Shown here: positions 24,756 to 33,089 of the stretch, piece by piece
Layout of the letters: every line of letters starts with the position of its first letter
Position numbering within the stretch: the first letter of the stretch is position 1
Source: Bacillota bacterium
GTDB lineage: Bacteria; Bacillota; Clostridia; Oscillospirales; Oscillospiraceae
DNA length: 41,478 nt
Assembly: GCA_021768085.1 (NCBI GenBank)
Contig: JAETOJ010000025.1
Span: 1 to 41,478 of the forward strand
Reading direction: 5' to 3'
Made by a program: the position numbers and the translations under genes
Notes under the pieces: model-generated
Databases searched by the model: none
What the model was told of the DNA's origin: nothing
What the model saw: the letters and a program-made list of their open reading frames with translations, nothing else

Positions 24756-24777
24756 GTAAGCCGGTCGGCCGACTTAC
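24756..24777. promoter_or_regulatory. 22-bp palindromic TetR operator
   Basis: The left half GTAAGCCGGTC and right half GGCCGACTTAC are inverted repeats with 8 of 11 positions matching; the outer GTAAG/CTTAC arms are perfect. The site lies at about +8 to +29 relative to the expected start, ideal for blocking RNA polymerase. The only nearby regulator is the divergent TetR gene. Confidence 0.75.
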
Positions 24778-24802
24778 TATATATGAGAAGGGAAGCATCG
24801 GC

Positions 24803-26506
24803 ATGGATCTGCGCAAAACGAACAAGAAGCTGGCCAAGCGGTTTGGCGGCGCGGTGCGCGCCGCCCTGTCGGATGGGTGCGTGGTACTGACGGGACAGCT
24901 GCCCACCTGGGCCGAGGTGGTGGAGGCCTGCCAGCTGGCAGCGACAAAATACGGCAACCTCCATGTGGTAAACGATATTGTCTGCGACGAGGCGGCGCCC
25001 CAAAAAATGCGCCTGCCGTCTCTCCGAGACAGCGCGTTGGAAGGGCGGCGGCCCGACGTGCTCATCATCGGCGGCGGCATCTCCGGCGCGTCCATCGCCC
25101 GGGAGCTGTCCAAGTGGAAGCTGGACATCCTGCTGGTGGAGAAGGAGGCCGACCTGGCCCTCCAGGCGTCAGGAAGGAACGACGGGGAGGTGCACCCGGG
25201 GGTGGATCTGTCTAAGGGCTCCCTGAAGCACCACTACATCCGGAAGGGCAACGCCATGTACGACCAGGTGTGCCGGGAGCTGGACGTGCCCTTCCACCGG
25301 GTGGGGCAGTACGTCTGCTTCGACAAGGGCTGGCTGAAGCCCTTCATTGCCCTGTACTGCCTCTGGCGCAGAACCCATGACGGTATTGAGGATACCCGGG
25401 TTATCTCCGGCGCGGAGCTGAAGCGGCGGGAGCCCAACCTGAATCAGGACTTCAAATTCGCGGTGTCAAACCCCTCCTCCGGCTGCGTGTGCCCCTACGG
25501 GCTGACCATCGCCTATGGGGAAAACGCGGTGCAGAACGGCGCCCAGGTGTGGCTGAACACGGCGGTGCTGTCCATGGAGGTGAAGGACGGCGAAATCAAG
25601 AGCGTACATACCAACCGGGGGACAATCTATCCGACGCTGGTGATCAACGCCGCCGGGGTGTTCGCCGAGGACGTGGCCCGGATGGCGGGGGATCGCTTCT
25701 TCTCCATCCATCCCCGCCGGGGCACCAACTCCATTCTGGATCAGAAGGCCGGGGCACGATTTTCCTCCATCGCCTCCATCATGGAGCTGGCCCGCTCCCG
25801 GGGGCATTCCAAAGGGGGCGGCATCCTGCACACCGCCCACGGCAACCTGCTGGTGGGCCCCGACGCGGTGGAGACTTTTGAAAAGGAGAACACGGCCACC
25901 CGCCCCCAGAGCATCGACACCGTATTCGCCAAGCAGGAAAAGACCATGCCCACCCTAAGCAAGGGGGACATCATTACCTACTTCACCGGCGTGCGGGCCC
26001 CCACCTTTGAGGAGGATTTCATCATCGAGAAGGGGCGGAAAACCCATAATATCATCCACTGCGCGGGCATCCAGTCCCCCGGCCTGACCACCGCCCCGGC
26101 GGTGGCGCTGGACGTGGAGAAGATGGCGGTGGAGGAGCTGCGGAAAAAGAAATCTGTGGCCCCCAACGAGGGCTATTCCCCCATCCGCCGCGGCGTGCCT
26201 GTGCTGCGGGAGCTGCCGGACGAGGAGCGGGCGGAGCTAATCCGCAAAAACCCGGACTATGGGGTCATTGTGTGCCGCTGCGAGGAGGTCAGCCGCGGCG
26301 AGATCCTGGACGCCCTGCGCGCTCCCATCTGCGTGCCCACGGTGGACGGGGTGAAGAAGCGGGTGCGGCCAGGGATGGGCCGGTGCCAGGGGGGGTTCTG
26401 TTCGCCGCTGGTGGCAAAGATCATCGCGGAGTTTTTGAACGTCCCGCTGGACGAGGTGAAAAAATCCGCCCCGGAGGCCAACATCACCTTCGGGCGGACA
26501 AAGTGA
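24803..26506 (+). CDS. GlpA-like FAD dehydrogenase with BON-like N-domain
   Basis: ATG 24803 follows AGAAGGGAAG. The 567-residue product has three parts. Residues about 10-60 (VVLTGQLPTWAEVVEACQLAATKYGNLHVVNDI) look like a BON domain, normally found in membrane-associated proteins. A DAO-type FAD domain follows (VLIIGGGISGASIARELSKW near residue 88), as in anaerobic glycerol-3-phosphate dehydrogenase GlpA. The C-terminal BFD-like [2Fe-2S] domain has Cys491, Cys493, Cys528 and Cys533. I infer oxidation of a glycerol-3-phosphate-like substrate with electrons passed to the next protein. The BON fusion is unusual. First gene of the operon. Confidence 0.88.
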   Translation: MDLRKTNKKLAKRFGGAVRAALSDGCVVLTGQLPTWAEVVEACQLAATKYGNLHVVNDIVCDEAAPQKMRLPSLRDSALEGRRPDVLIIGGGISGASIARELSKWKLDILLVEKEADLALQASGRNDGEVHPGVDLSKGSLKHHYIRKGNAMYDQVCRELDVPFHRVGQYVCFDKGWLKPFIALYCLWRRTHDGIEDTRVISGAELKRREPNLNQDFKFAVSNPSSGCVCPYGLTIAYGENAVQNGAQVWLNTAVLSMEVKDGEIKSVHTNRGTIYPTLVINAAGVFAEDVARMAGDRFFSIHPRRGTNSILDQKAGARFSSIASIMELARSRGHSKGGGILHTAHGNLLVGPDAVETFEKENTATRPQSIDTVFAKQEKTMPTLSKGDIITYFTGVRAPTFEEDFIIEKGRKTHNIIHCAGIQSPGLTTAPAVALDVEKMAVEELRKKKSVAPNEGYSPIRRGVPVLRELPDEERAELIRKNPDYGVIVCRCEEVSRGEILDALRAPICVPTVDGVKKRVRPGMGRCQGGFCSPLVAKIIAEFLNVPLDEVKKSAPEANITFGRTK

Positions 26507-26519
26507 GGGGGGAGCAGCC

Positions 26520-27779
26520 ATGCGTGAATACGATACCGTCGTGATCGGCGGCGGCCCCGCCGGACTGGCGGCGGCGCTGTCCGCCCGGGAAAACGGCGCG
26601 AAAACCCTGCTCATCGAGCGGGAGGCCCGCTTAGGCGGCATTTTGAAGCAGTGCATCCACGACGGCTTTGGCCTGGTGCGCTTCCAGGAGAAGCTCACCG
26701 GCCCGGAGTACGCCCAGCGGTTCATCGATCAGGTGGAGCGGGGGGAGATCGACACGTCCACCCTCACCTTCGTCACCCGGCTGGAGCGGACGCAGGCGGG
26801 CTTTGCCGTCACGGTGGTGAACCGGGCGGGGGTGGAGACCATCCTGACCCGCACCCTGGTGCTGGCCACCGGCTGCCGGGAGCGGACGGCCAAGCAGGTG
26901 AGCATACACGGCACCCGCCCCGCCGGTGTGTTCACCGCCGGCACCGCCCAGCACTTCACCAACTTGCTGGGTCAGCTTCCCACCAAGCGGTGCGTCATTC
27001 TGGGCAGTGGGGACATCGGCCTCATTATGGCCCGCCGCCTCACCCTGGAGGGGGCCAAAGTGCTGGGAGTGTACGAGGTCAAGCCCACCCCCTCCGGGCT
27101 GACCCGGAACATCCACCAGTGCCTGCGGGACTACGATATCCCCCTGCACCTGTCCCACACGGTGACCCGGGTGTTGGGGGAGGATCGGCTGACGGCGGTG
27201 GAGGTGGCCCAGGTGGACGAGCGGATGCGGCCCATCCCCGGCACCGAGGAGATTGTGGAGTGTGACGGGCTGATCCTGTCGGTGGGCCTCATCCCGGAGA
27301 ACGAGCTGGCCCAGTCCCTGGGGGTGGAGCTGGATCCCAAAACCAAGGGGCCGGTGTGCAATGGCCAGCTCATGACCAGCGTGGACGGGGTGTTCTCCTG
27401 CGGCAACGCCCTGCACGTCAACGACCTGGTGGACTACGTGTCCGAGAGCGGGGAGCTGGCCGGACACGCCGCCGCCTGCTATGCCCCCGCCCCCCGGCGG
27501 GAGGTGGCGCTGCGCGCCTCCCCGGCGCTGCTCTACGCCGTCCCCCAGCGGCTGGATCTGAACCGGGACAACAGCAAGACCACCCTGTACTTCCGGAGCC
27601 GGGAGGTGCTGGATCGCTGCGTCCTGCGGCTGCGGGTGGACGGGCGGGAGGTATTTTCCAAGCGTTACCCCTTCCTGCGTCCGCCGGAGATGGAGCGGCT
27701 GGACATGGATTTCTCTCAATTTGAGCTGAGCGAGCACTCCAAAATAGAGCTGGATATCGAGGTGACGGGTCATGAGTGA
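26520..27779 (+). CDS. FAD/NAD(P)-dependent oxidoreductase (GlpA-partner type)
   Basis: The 419-residue product begins VVIGGGPAGLAAALSARENG (FAD) with a central NAD motif CVILGSGDIGLIMARRL near residue 160 and a second FAD motif (GVFSCGNALHVNDLVDYVSESG) near 285. The family includes subunits of hydrogen-cyanide synthase, opine and sarcosine oxidases, and clostridial proteins always encoded after GlpA-like dehydrogenases. CKQCIHDGF-type cysteine content is low (one near residue 44, ILKQCIHDG). It likely passes electrons from the GlpA-like protein to NAD(P). GGGGGGAG precedes ATG and its end overlaps the next gene by 8 bases. Confidence 0.87.
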   Translation: MREYDTVVIGGGPAGLAAALSARENGAKTLLIEREARLGGILKQCIHDGFGLVRFQEKLTGPEYAQRFIDQVERGEIDTSTLTFVTRLERTQAGFAVTVVNRAGVETILTRTLVLATGCRERTAKQVSIHGTRPAGVFTAGTAQHFTNLLGQLPTKRCVILGSGDIGLIMARRLTLEGAKVLGVYEVKPTPSGLTRNIHQCLRDYDIPLHLSHTVTRVLGEDRLTAVEVAQVDERMRPIPGTEEIVECDGLILSVGLIPENELAQSLGVELDPKTKGPVCNGQLMTSVDGVFSCGNALHVNDLVDYVSESGELAGHAAACYAPAPRREVALRASPALLYAVPQRLDLNRDNSKTTLYFRSREVLDRCVLRLRVDGREVFSKRYPFLRPPEMERLDMDFSQFELSEHSKIELDIEVTGHE

Positions 27780-28137
27780 GCTGGTTTGCATCGTATGCCC
27801 CCGGGGCTGCACCCTCCGGGTGGAGGAGGAGGGCGAGACCCTTCAGGTGACGGGCAACGGCTGTAAACGGGGGGCGGACTTTGCCCGGTCGGAGCTGACC
27901 GCCCCTATGCGCACCCTGTGCACCACGGTGCGCACCGCCTTTCCGGACGTACCGGTGCTGCCGGTGCGGCTGTCGGCGGAGATCCCCAAGGGGCAGATTT
28001 TCCCCGTGATGGAGGCCATCAACGCCGTGACGGTGGATCAGCCTGTGGACATGGGCGGCGTGATCCTGAATAATGTGCTGGGGCTGGGCGTGGATCTGGT
28101 GGCCGCCAGCGGCCTGCTCCGGCCGGCGGACGGATAG
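27772..28137 (+). CDS. DUF1667 protein (CxxC small subunit)
   Basis: The 121-residue product has four N-terminal cysteines (Cys6, Cys9 and Cys13 in CIVCPRGC, and Cys31 in GNGCKRG) that could bind an iron-sulfur cluster or zinc. The conserved C-terminal part (PVRLSAEIPKGQIFPVMEAIN) is typical of DUF1667. The family is nearly always encoded with GlpA-like and FAD/NAD oxidoreductase genes, as here, and is thought to be a third subunit of that complex. It overlaps the preceding gene by 8 bases. Confidence 0.88.
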   Translation: MSELVCIVCPRGCTLRVEEEGETLQVTGNGCKRGADFARSELTAPMRTLCTTVRTAFPDVPVLPVRLSAEIPKGQIFPVMEAINAVTVDQPVDMGGVILNNVLGLGVDLVAASGLLRPADG

Positions 28138-28147
28138 GGGGCGGCGT

Positions 28148-29707
28148 ATGAAAACACCGCTGATCCTCACCTTCGACGTGGGCACCCAGAGCACCCGGTG
28201 CCTGCTGGTGCGGCCGGACGGCAGCTTCGCGGATCTCTGCCAGGTCAAGCACGATCCGCCCTACCACTCCCGGAACCCGGGCTGGGCGGAGCAGGATCCG
28301 GACTTCTACTACCAGCGGATCTGCGAGACGGGGCGGGCCGTCTGCCAGCGCAGCGAGGGGCTGCTGGGGGACATCGTCGCCGTGGCCCTCACCACCATCC
28401 GGGACACGGTGCTGTGCCTGGATGGAGATAACAGGCCCCTGCGGGACGCCATTTTATGGCTGGACAAACGGCGGGCGCAGTTCAACGACCCGATCCCCCT
28501 CTATAATAAGCTGCTGTTCCGGGCGGTGGGTATGTCCGGCGCGGTGGAAAACATCTACCGCGCCTCCGCCTGCAACTGGATCGCCCAGCGCCAGCCGGAG
28601 CTGTGGGCGCGGACGGCGAAGTACGTCATGCTTCCCACCTACTTAAACTACAAGATGACCGGGGTGCTGGCCGACTGCGCGGCCAACATGATCGGCCATA
28701 TGCCCTTCGACTACAAAAGGCGGCGCTGGCAGGGCCCCTCCGCCCTCACCCGGTGCGTCTACAACATCCCCCAGGAAAAGCTGTGTGAGCTGACCCCCTC
28801 CGGCCAGGTCATCGGGCGGGTCACCCGGGAGTTCTCCGCCGACTCCGGCGTGCCGGAGGGCCTGCCCCTCATCGCCACCGGCTCGGACAAAGGCTGCGAG
28901 ACCCTGGGCCTGTCCGTCATCCAGCCCCGCAAGGCGGCCATCTCCCTGGGCACCACCGCCACCATCCAGCTGGCCCTGGAGCGCTACGTGGAGCCCCAGC
29001 CCTTTATGCCCGCCTACCCGGCGGTGTCCAACCACCTGTATAACCCCGAGATCGAGCTATATCGGGGCTTCTGGCTGGTGTCCTGGTTCCTGCGGGAGTT
29101 CTGTGCCAAGGACTTGGCCCAGGCGAAGGAGCTGGGCTGCTCGCCGGAGGAGCTGCTGGATCGGTACATCGCGGACATACCGCCGGGGTGCGGGGGCCTG
29201 CTGCTCCAGCCCTACTGGACGCCGGGAATCACCACACCCGCCGCCCGGGGGGCCATCGTGGGCCTCACCGACCACCACACCCGCTACCATCTCTACCGGG
29301 CCATTTTAGAGGGCATCGCCTTCGAGCTCTACGACTCGCTGAAACGCATGGAGAAGCGGGCCGGGATCCGGGTGGAGGAGATCTACGTGGGCGGGGGCGG
29401 CGCCCGCAGCAATGTGGCCTGCCAAATCCTGTCCGATCTATTTGGCCTGCCCGTCAAGCGCACCCAGACCCATGAGGTCAGCGCCGTGGGGGCGGCCATG
29501 GCCGCCTTCCTGGCCCAGGGGATTTTTCACGATTACGACGAGGCCATCCGCAGCATGGTTCATGAGGGGGACGCATTCCACCCCGACCCCGACCGACACA
29601 AACTTTATGCGCAGCTGTACCGCGGCGTCTATGCCCGGTTGTATCCCCGGCTGGAGCCGCTGTACCGCAGAATTTCTGAGATTACGAAAAGGAGCGATGT
29701 GCTGTGA
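28148..29707 (+). CDS. FGGY-family carbohydrate/polyol kinase
   Basis: ATG 28148 follows AGGGGG. The 519-residue product has the FGGY ATP/actin fold: LTFDVGTQSTRCLLVRPDG at the start, WAEQDPDFYY near residue 55, TTIRDTVLCLD near 85, ATGSDKGCETLG and AISLGTTATIQLAL in the middle, and YVGGGGARSNVACQILSDLFGLPV near 420. Members phosphorylate glycerol, xylulose, fuculose or related polyols. The 519 residues and the C-terminal domain differ enough from GlpK that the substrate cannot be assigned. Its last codon overlaps the next gene's GTG, so kinase and flavoprotein are coupled. Confidence 0.9.
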   Translation: MKTPLILTFDVGTQSTRCLLVRPDGSFADLCQVKHDPPYHSRNPGWAEQDPDFYYQRICETGRAVCQRSEGLLGDIVAVALTTIRDTVLCLDGDNRPLRDAILWLDKRRAQFNDPIPLYNKLLFRAVGMSGAVENIYRASACNWIAQRQPELWARTAKYVMLPTYLNYKMTGVLADCAANMIGHMPFDYKRRRWQGPSALTRCVYNIPQEKLCELTPSGQVIGRVTREFSADSGVPEGLPLIATGSDKGCETLGLSVIQPRKAAISLGTTATIQLALERYVEPQPFMPAYPAVSNHLYNPEIELYRGFWLVSWFLREFCAKDLAQAKELGCSPEELLDRYIADIPPGCGGLLLQPYWTPGITTPAARGAIVGLTDHHTRYHLYRAILEGIAFELYDSLKRMEKRAGIRVEEIYVGGGGARSNVACQILSDLFGLPVKRTQTHEVSAVGAAMAAFLAQGIFHDYDEAIRSMVHEGDAFHPDPDRHKLYAQLYRGVYARLYPRLEPLYRRISEITKRSDVL

Positions 29708-31455
29708 GCAGCAAACCTTACAAGGGCTTTCGGCCCAACTGGCTGGAGACCCCCGCACCGGAGGGGAGCTACCGCTCCATTTTCCGCTGGGGCGACCCGA
29801 AGTTCTTCAAGCACCCCAAGGAGTCCCTCTACAAGCTGATGAAGGAGTCGTTTAAAATGACGGACGACGACTTCCGGGACTACACCGACGACATCGGCTT
29901 CGATCCGGTGGATCTGTCGGACTATCCTTCCAAGATCGCCCCAAAACACGTGGCAGCGCTGAAGGAGATCGTGGGGGAGGATTTTGTCACCACCGAGGAC
30001 TACCCCCGGCTGGCGGTGGCCTACGGCTGCACCGGCTACGACCTGCTGCGGCTGCGCCACAAGCAGATCGAGAACGTCCCCGACGTGGTGGTGTACCCGG
30101 ACACAGCGGAGCAGGTGGAGCGACTGGTGGACTATGCCGTCCGGCACAAGATCCCCCTGTACGTCTACGGCGGGGGCAGCAGCGTCACCCGGGGGGTGGA
30201 GTGTGTGAAGGGCGGCATCTCCCTGGATATGCGCAAGCGGTTCAACAAGGTGCTCAGCTTCAATGAGACGGATCAGACCGTCACCGTCCAGGCGGGCATC
30301 TCTGGGCCGGATCTGGAGAAAGCCCTCCAAGACGCGCCCAACCGCTTCGGGGCCAAGCGGGCCTACACCTGCGGCCACTTCCCACAGTCCTTTGAGTACA
30401 GCAGCGTGGGCGGCTGGGTGGTGACCCGGGGCGCTGGGCAGAACAGCACCTATTATGGCACCATTGAGGACATCGTGCTGGCCCAGAAGTACGCCACCCC
30501 CATCGGCCGGATCGTCACCAGCCCCTATCCCCGGGAGGCCACCGGCCCCAGCATGAAGCAGATCATGCTGGGTTCCGAGGGCGCCTTCGGCGTGCTCACC
30601 GAGGTGACCCTAAAGGTGTGCCGCTGGATGCCGGAAAATCGAAAGCGGTTCTCCTATATGTTTAAAAACTGGGACATCGCTATGAAGGCCGCCCGGGAGA
30701 TGATGCAGTGTGAGTGCGGGCATTCCTCCGTGTTCCGCCTGTCCGACCCGGAGGAGACCCACCTGATGCTCCGGCTCTACAACGTGGACGACACACCCCT
30801 GGCCCCGCTGCTGGACAAATTCGGCTACAAGGACATGGAGCGGTGTATGTTCCTGGGCTTCACTGACGGGGAAAAGGGCTTCTCCAAAAATGTGGCCAAA
30901 AACATCGGCCGCATCGCCCGCCGCTACGGGGCCATGCCCATGACGGGCTACGTCACCCGGAGCTGGGAGAAGGGCCGCTTCAACGACCCCTATCTCCGGG
31001 ACACCCTGATGGATTTTAGCGTCATCACCGACACCCTGGAGTGCACTGTGAACTGGTCCAACATGGCCCAGGTACACCGGGACGTGCGGGCAGTATGCCA
31101 CGCCCTACCCAACACAGTGGTCACCACCCATATGTCCCACTGCTACCCCCAGGGGGCCAATCTATACTTCATATTCATCACCAAAATGAACGATGCGGCC
31201 GAGTTCAAGCGCTACCACACCACCATTCTGGACGCCATCCAGCGCTCTGGGGCAGCCATCAGTCACCACCACGGCATTGGCAAGATGTTTGCCCCCTGGC
31301 TGGAGGGCTATCTGGGCGAAAAGGAGTACGGCGCAGTGAAGGTACTGAAGCACTATTTCGACCCCGATGGCATGATGAACCCCGGCGGCACCCTGGGTCT
31401 GGATCTGCCCCAGGAGGAGAAAAAATTTCTGAACACCCGCAAGGACTACCGCTGA
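29704..31455 (+). CDS. FAD-linked oxidase of the alkyl-DHAP synthase (AGPS) type
   Basis: The GTG start at 29704 overlaps the kinase TGA; AGGAG lies about 10 bases upstream. The 583-residue protein is a VAO-fold flavoprotein. The FAD pyrophosphate loop is YVYGGGSSV (about 154-162) and TVQAGISGPDLEKAL is near 198. The cap domain ends with a run of three histidines, His521-523, in ISHHHGIGK, which is the signature of alkylglycerone-phosphate synthases. These swap the acyl chain of acyl-DHAP for a fatty alcohol to make ether lipids. No acyl-DHAP acyltransferase is nearby, so it may instead oxidise or cleave a glycerol derivative. No secretion signal is present. Confidence 0.88.
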   Translation: MSSKPYKGFRPNWLETPAPEGSYRSIFRWGDPKFFKHPKESLYKLMKESFKMTDDDFRDYTDDIGFDPVDLSDYPSKIAPKHVAALKEIVGEDFVTTEDYPRLAVAYGCTGYDLLRLRHKQIENVPDVVVYPDTAEQVERLVDYAVRHKIPLYVYGGGSSVTRGVECVKGGISLDMRKRFNKVLSFNETDQTVTVQAGISGPDLEKALQDAPNRFGAKRAYTCGHFPQSFEYSSVGGWVVTRGAGQNSTYYGTIEDIVLAQKYATPIGRIVTSPYPREATGPSMKQIMLGSEGAFGVLTEVTLKVCRWMPENRKRFSYMFKNWDIAMKAAREMMQCECGHSSVFRLSDPEETHLMLRLYNVDDTPLAPLLDKFGYKDMERCMFLGFTDGEKGFSKNVAKNIGRIARRYGAMPMTGYVTRSWEKGRFNDPYLRDTLMDFSVITDTLECTVNWSNMAQVHRDVRAVCHALPNTVVTTHMSHCYPQGANLYFIFITKMNDAAEFKRYHTTILDAIQRSGAAISHHHGIGKMFAPWLEGYLGEKEYGAVKVLKHYFDPDGMMNPGGTLGLDLPQEEKKFLNTRKDYR

Positions 31456-31489
31456 GCTACTCTGCCATAGCGCTGCGTACTGTGCCCCA

Positions 31490-31535
31490 AAAAGGCATCG
31501 GGCAGAAAGGATCGCCTTTCTGCCCGATGCCTTTT
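31490..31535 (+). terminator. Strong terminator ending the five-gene operon
   Basis: A 21-bp stem (31490-31510 with 31515-31535) closes a 4-base loop ATCG and ends in CTTTTG. It is perfect along its whole length. Confidence 0.88.
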
Positions 31536-31583
31536 GAAGTATTCCAGCTATTGTGTTTTGTGAATCATCATGCTGACTTCCCG

Positions 31584-31711
31584 TGCGGCAGCAGTCCGCA
31601 GGATGGTTCCAACCGCGAGCCCAGCGCAGCGGGTCGCGGGTGGAAGCGAAGAAATTCCCGCCAGAGTGCAGTTTTCGGCGAAGCCGGAAAGGTCACGGTG
31701 GCGGGAATTTC
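31584..31711. other. Multi-hairpin intergenic element
   Basis: Three stem-loops follow each other: TGCGG/CCGCA (31584-31600); CCGCGAGCCC with GGGTCGCGG (31613-31639, one bulge); and a 13-bp perfect stem GAAATTCCCGCCA/TGGCGGGAATTTC (31651-31663 and 31699-31711) enclosing an inner hairpin (31672-31690). A small open frame runs through it on the minus strand (82 codons) but its sequence is dictated by the repeats. It could be a small RNA, a dispersed palindromic repeat, or the recombination edge of the neighbouring element. The rest of 31456-31804 holds two copies of AGGGGGGTGCA (31761 and 31780) and no gene. Confidence 0.45.
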
Positions 31712-31804
31712 TGAGCTGGCAAAGGTGGCAAAACTTGATACAAATGCACACCCTGACCGCAGGGGGGTGCAAAACCTCAAGGGGGGTGCATAGCACTGTG
31801 GAGA

Positions 31805-33037
31805 CTACGACAAATACTTTTTCTTTATCTTTTCAGCGGTGTATTCCAGCTCTGGGTACACAAATGCTTTGTCAATGCCAATACTCTCCAATTCGTTGAG
31901 AATACAGGACTTGTGCTTTGACTCAATAATGATACTGCAAAACTGATGTTCTAAACTTTCTGGGTCAATTTTTTGTATTTCATCTACAATTGAGAAGCGC
32001 CGCTCAAATGAAACTGCACTATCTTCCGTATAAATGGCAAAGCCATCGGCATCTACTCGTTTTGCTATAGGCTTCTCATAACTCGAAAAGAGACGTTGCA
32101 TTGACTGATATGTAACTGTAAAATTGCGCATAGCTACATTATCATTGTGCTTTGGTTTATAAAAATCTGGAGGTGTGTAGATTGGATATACTGAGTCAAG
32201 CGACTCCCGAGTAGAAACTTCTAATATACGTTGTCTGTTTTCTTCTGTATCTTCCATGCCCACCATCGCCTCATTGAGGCCGTAATGTTTTTGATAATAA
32301 CATATCTTCCCCAGATGATCAAACAATTCATTGGGGTATATCAAAAATATGGCTGATTGGTTTTTAATTCGCTGATTCCAATACTTTGGTTTAGCAAATA
32401 GTAGCCGATAATCTTTGGCTAAGTACAGCTTACTTATGTATTCGTATGCCGATACTCTTGTTCCTTGAAGGAAATCTTCGATTGTAAAATTTTCTATAGA
32501 ATATGGGACATAGCTACTGCTAATGGCCTCAACAATTTTGTTATTGCTATAGGAAAGAAAAGCGTTGCAGCAAGTCACTCTTGCATTTATGGCGCTATTC
32601 TTTTCACACGCAAAATAAAGTGCGATTAGTGGATTCGTTGTAAAGTCCAAAAGGCGAGTTGGCAGTCCATAATGTTGCATTTTTGCCAATAACTCAAAAT
32701 TAGAATGTAAATCTTGAAAAGATTCCGGTCTCAGGGTCATAAACTCATTAACCATTTCATGCTCTGTTGAATCATCGCGAAAATCAGACCTGGCAATACT
32801 TGGTATCAAGTCCCATCTATAATCTGACATCCCCCGGAAAACCATTGTGTCTGAACTTAGTCTGTCAGATTTCTGAGAAGTAAGACATTTAACAACGTCT
32901 AAATACTCAGAAATACTGCTAATTGAAAATGTGAAATGCTGGTAATTCGGAAGGCGATCTGCATCTGGTACAACGAAATGCGAAGGAAAACCGCACGATA
33001 AAGCCTCACCGATTATTAACTTCAAATCAGGTTCCAT
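31805..33037 (-). CDS. FRG-domain protein (AT-rich cargo gene)
   Basis: ATG 33037 follows GGAGG at 6 bases. The 410-residue product has a clear FRG domain: VFRGMSDYRWDLIPSIAR near residue 65, then AKMQHYGLPTRLLDFTTNPLIALYFAC near 112. The Phe-Arg-Gly motif names the family, found in phage-carried and defence-island proteins and predicted to be an ADP-ribosyltransferase-like fold. The remaining 270 residues have no recognised domain. The gene is clearly AT-richer than the chromosome around it, so it was acquired. It lies at the outer end of the prophage beyond the repressor, where cargo and superinfection-exclusion genes usually sit. Confidence 0.85.
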   Translation of the reverse strand: MEPDLKLIIGEALSCGFPSHFVVPDADRLPNYQHFTFSISSISEYLDVVKCLTSQKSDRLSSDTMVFRGMSDYRWDLIPSIARSDFRDDSTEHEMVNEFMTLRPESFQDLHSNFELLAKMQHYGLPTRLLDFTTNPLIALYFACEKNSAINARVTCCNAFLSYSNNKIVEAISSSYVPYSIENFTIEDFLQGTRVSAYEYISKLYLAKDYRLLFAKPKYWNQRIKNQSAIFLIYPNELFDHLGKICYYQKHYGLNEAMVGMEDTEENRQRILEVSTRESLDSVYPIYTPPDFYKPKHNDNVAMRNFTVTYQSMQRLFSSYEKPIAKRVDADGFAIYTEDSAVSFERRFSIVDEIQKIDPESLEHQFCSIIIESKHKSCILNELESIGIDKAFVYPELEYTAEKIKKKYLS

Positions 33038-33089
33038 TTTATGCCTCCACAAACCGGATTTTCTTTGAAGTTTGTGCTTTCTTTGTCAA

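Noticed and set aside
24744-24780. Second promoter from TTGACA at 24744
   Set aside because: No -10 box lies 16-18 bases downstream; that space is the operator palindrome.
31761-31790. AGGGGGGTGCA direct repeat as a CRISPR or attachment core
   Set aside because: Only two copies 19 bases apart, without a spacer pattern or a matching copy elsewhere in the window.
31548-31796. 82-codon open frame on the minus strand
   Set aside because: It has no ribosome site and its sequence is fixed by the hairpins it crosses. I treat it as a structured element rather than a gene.
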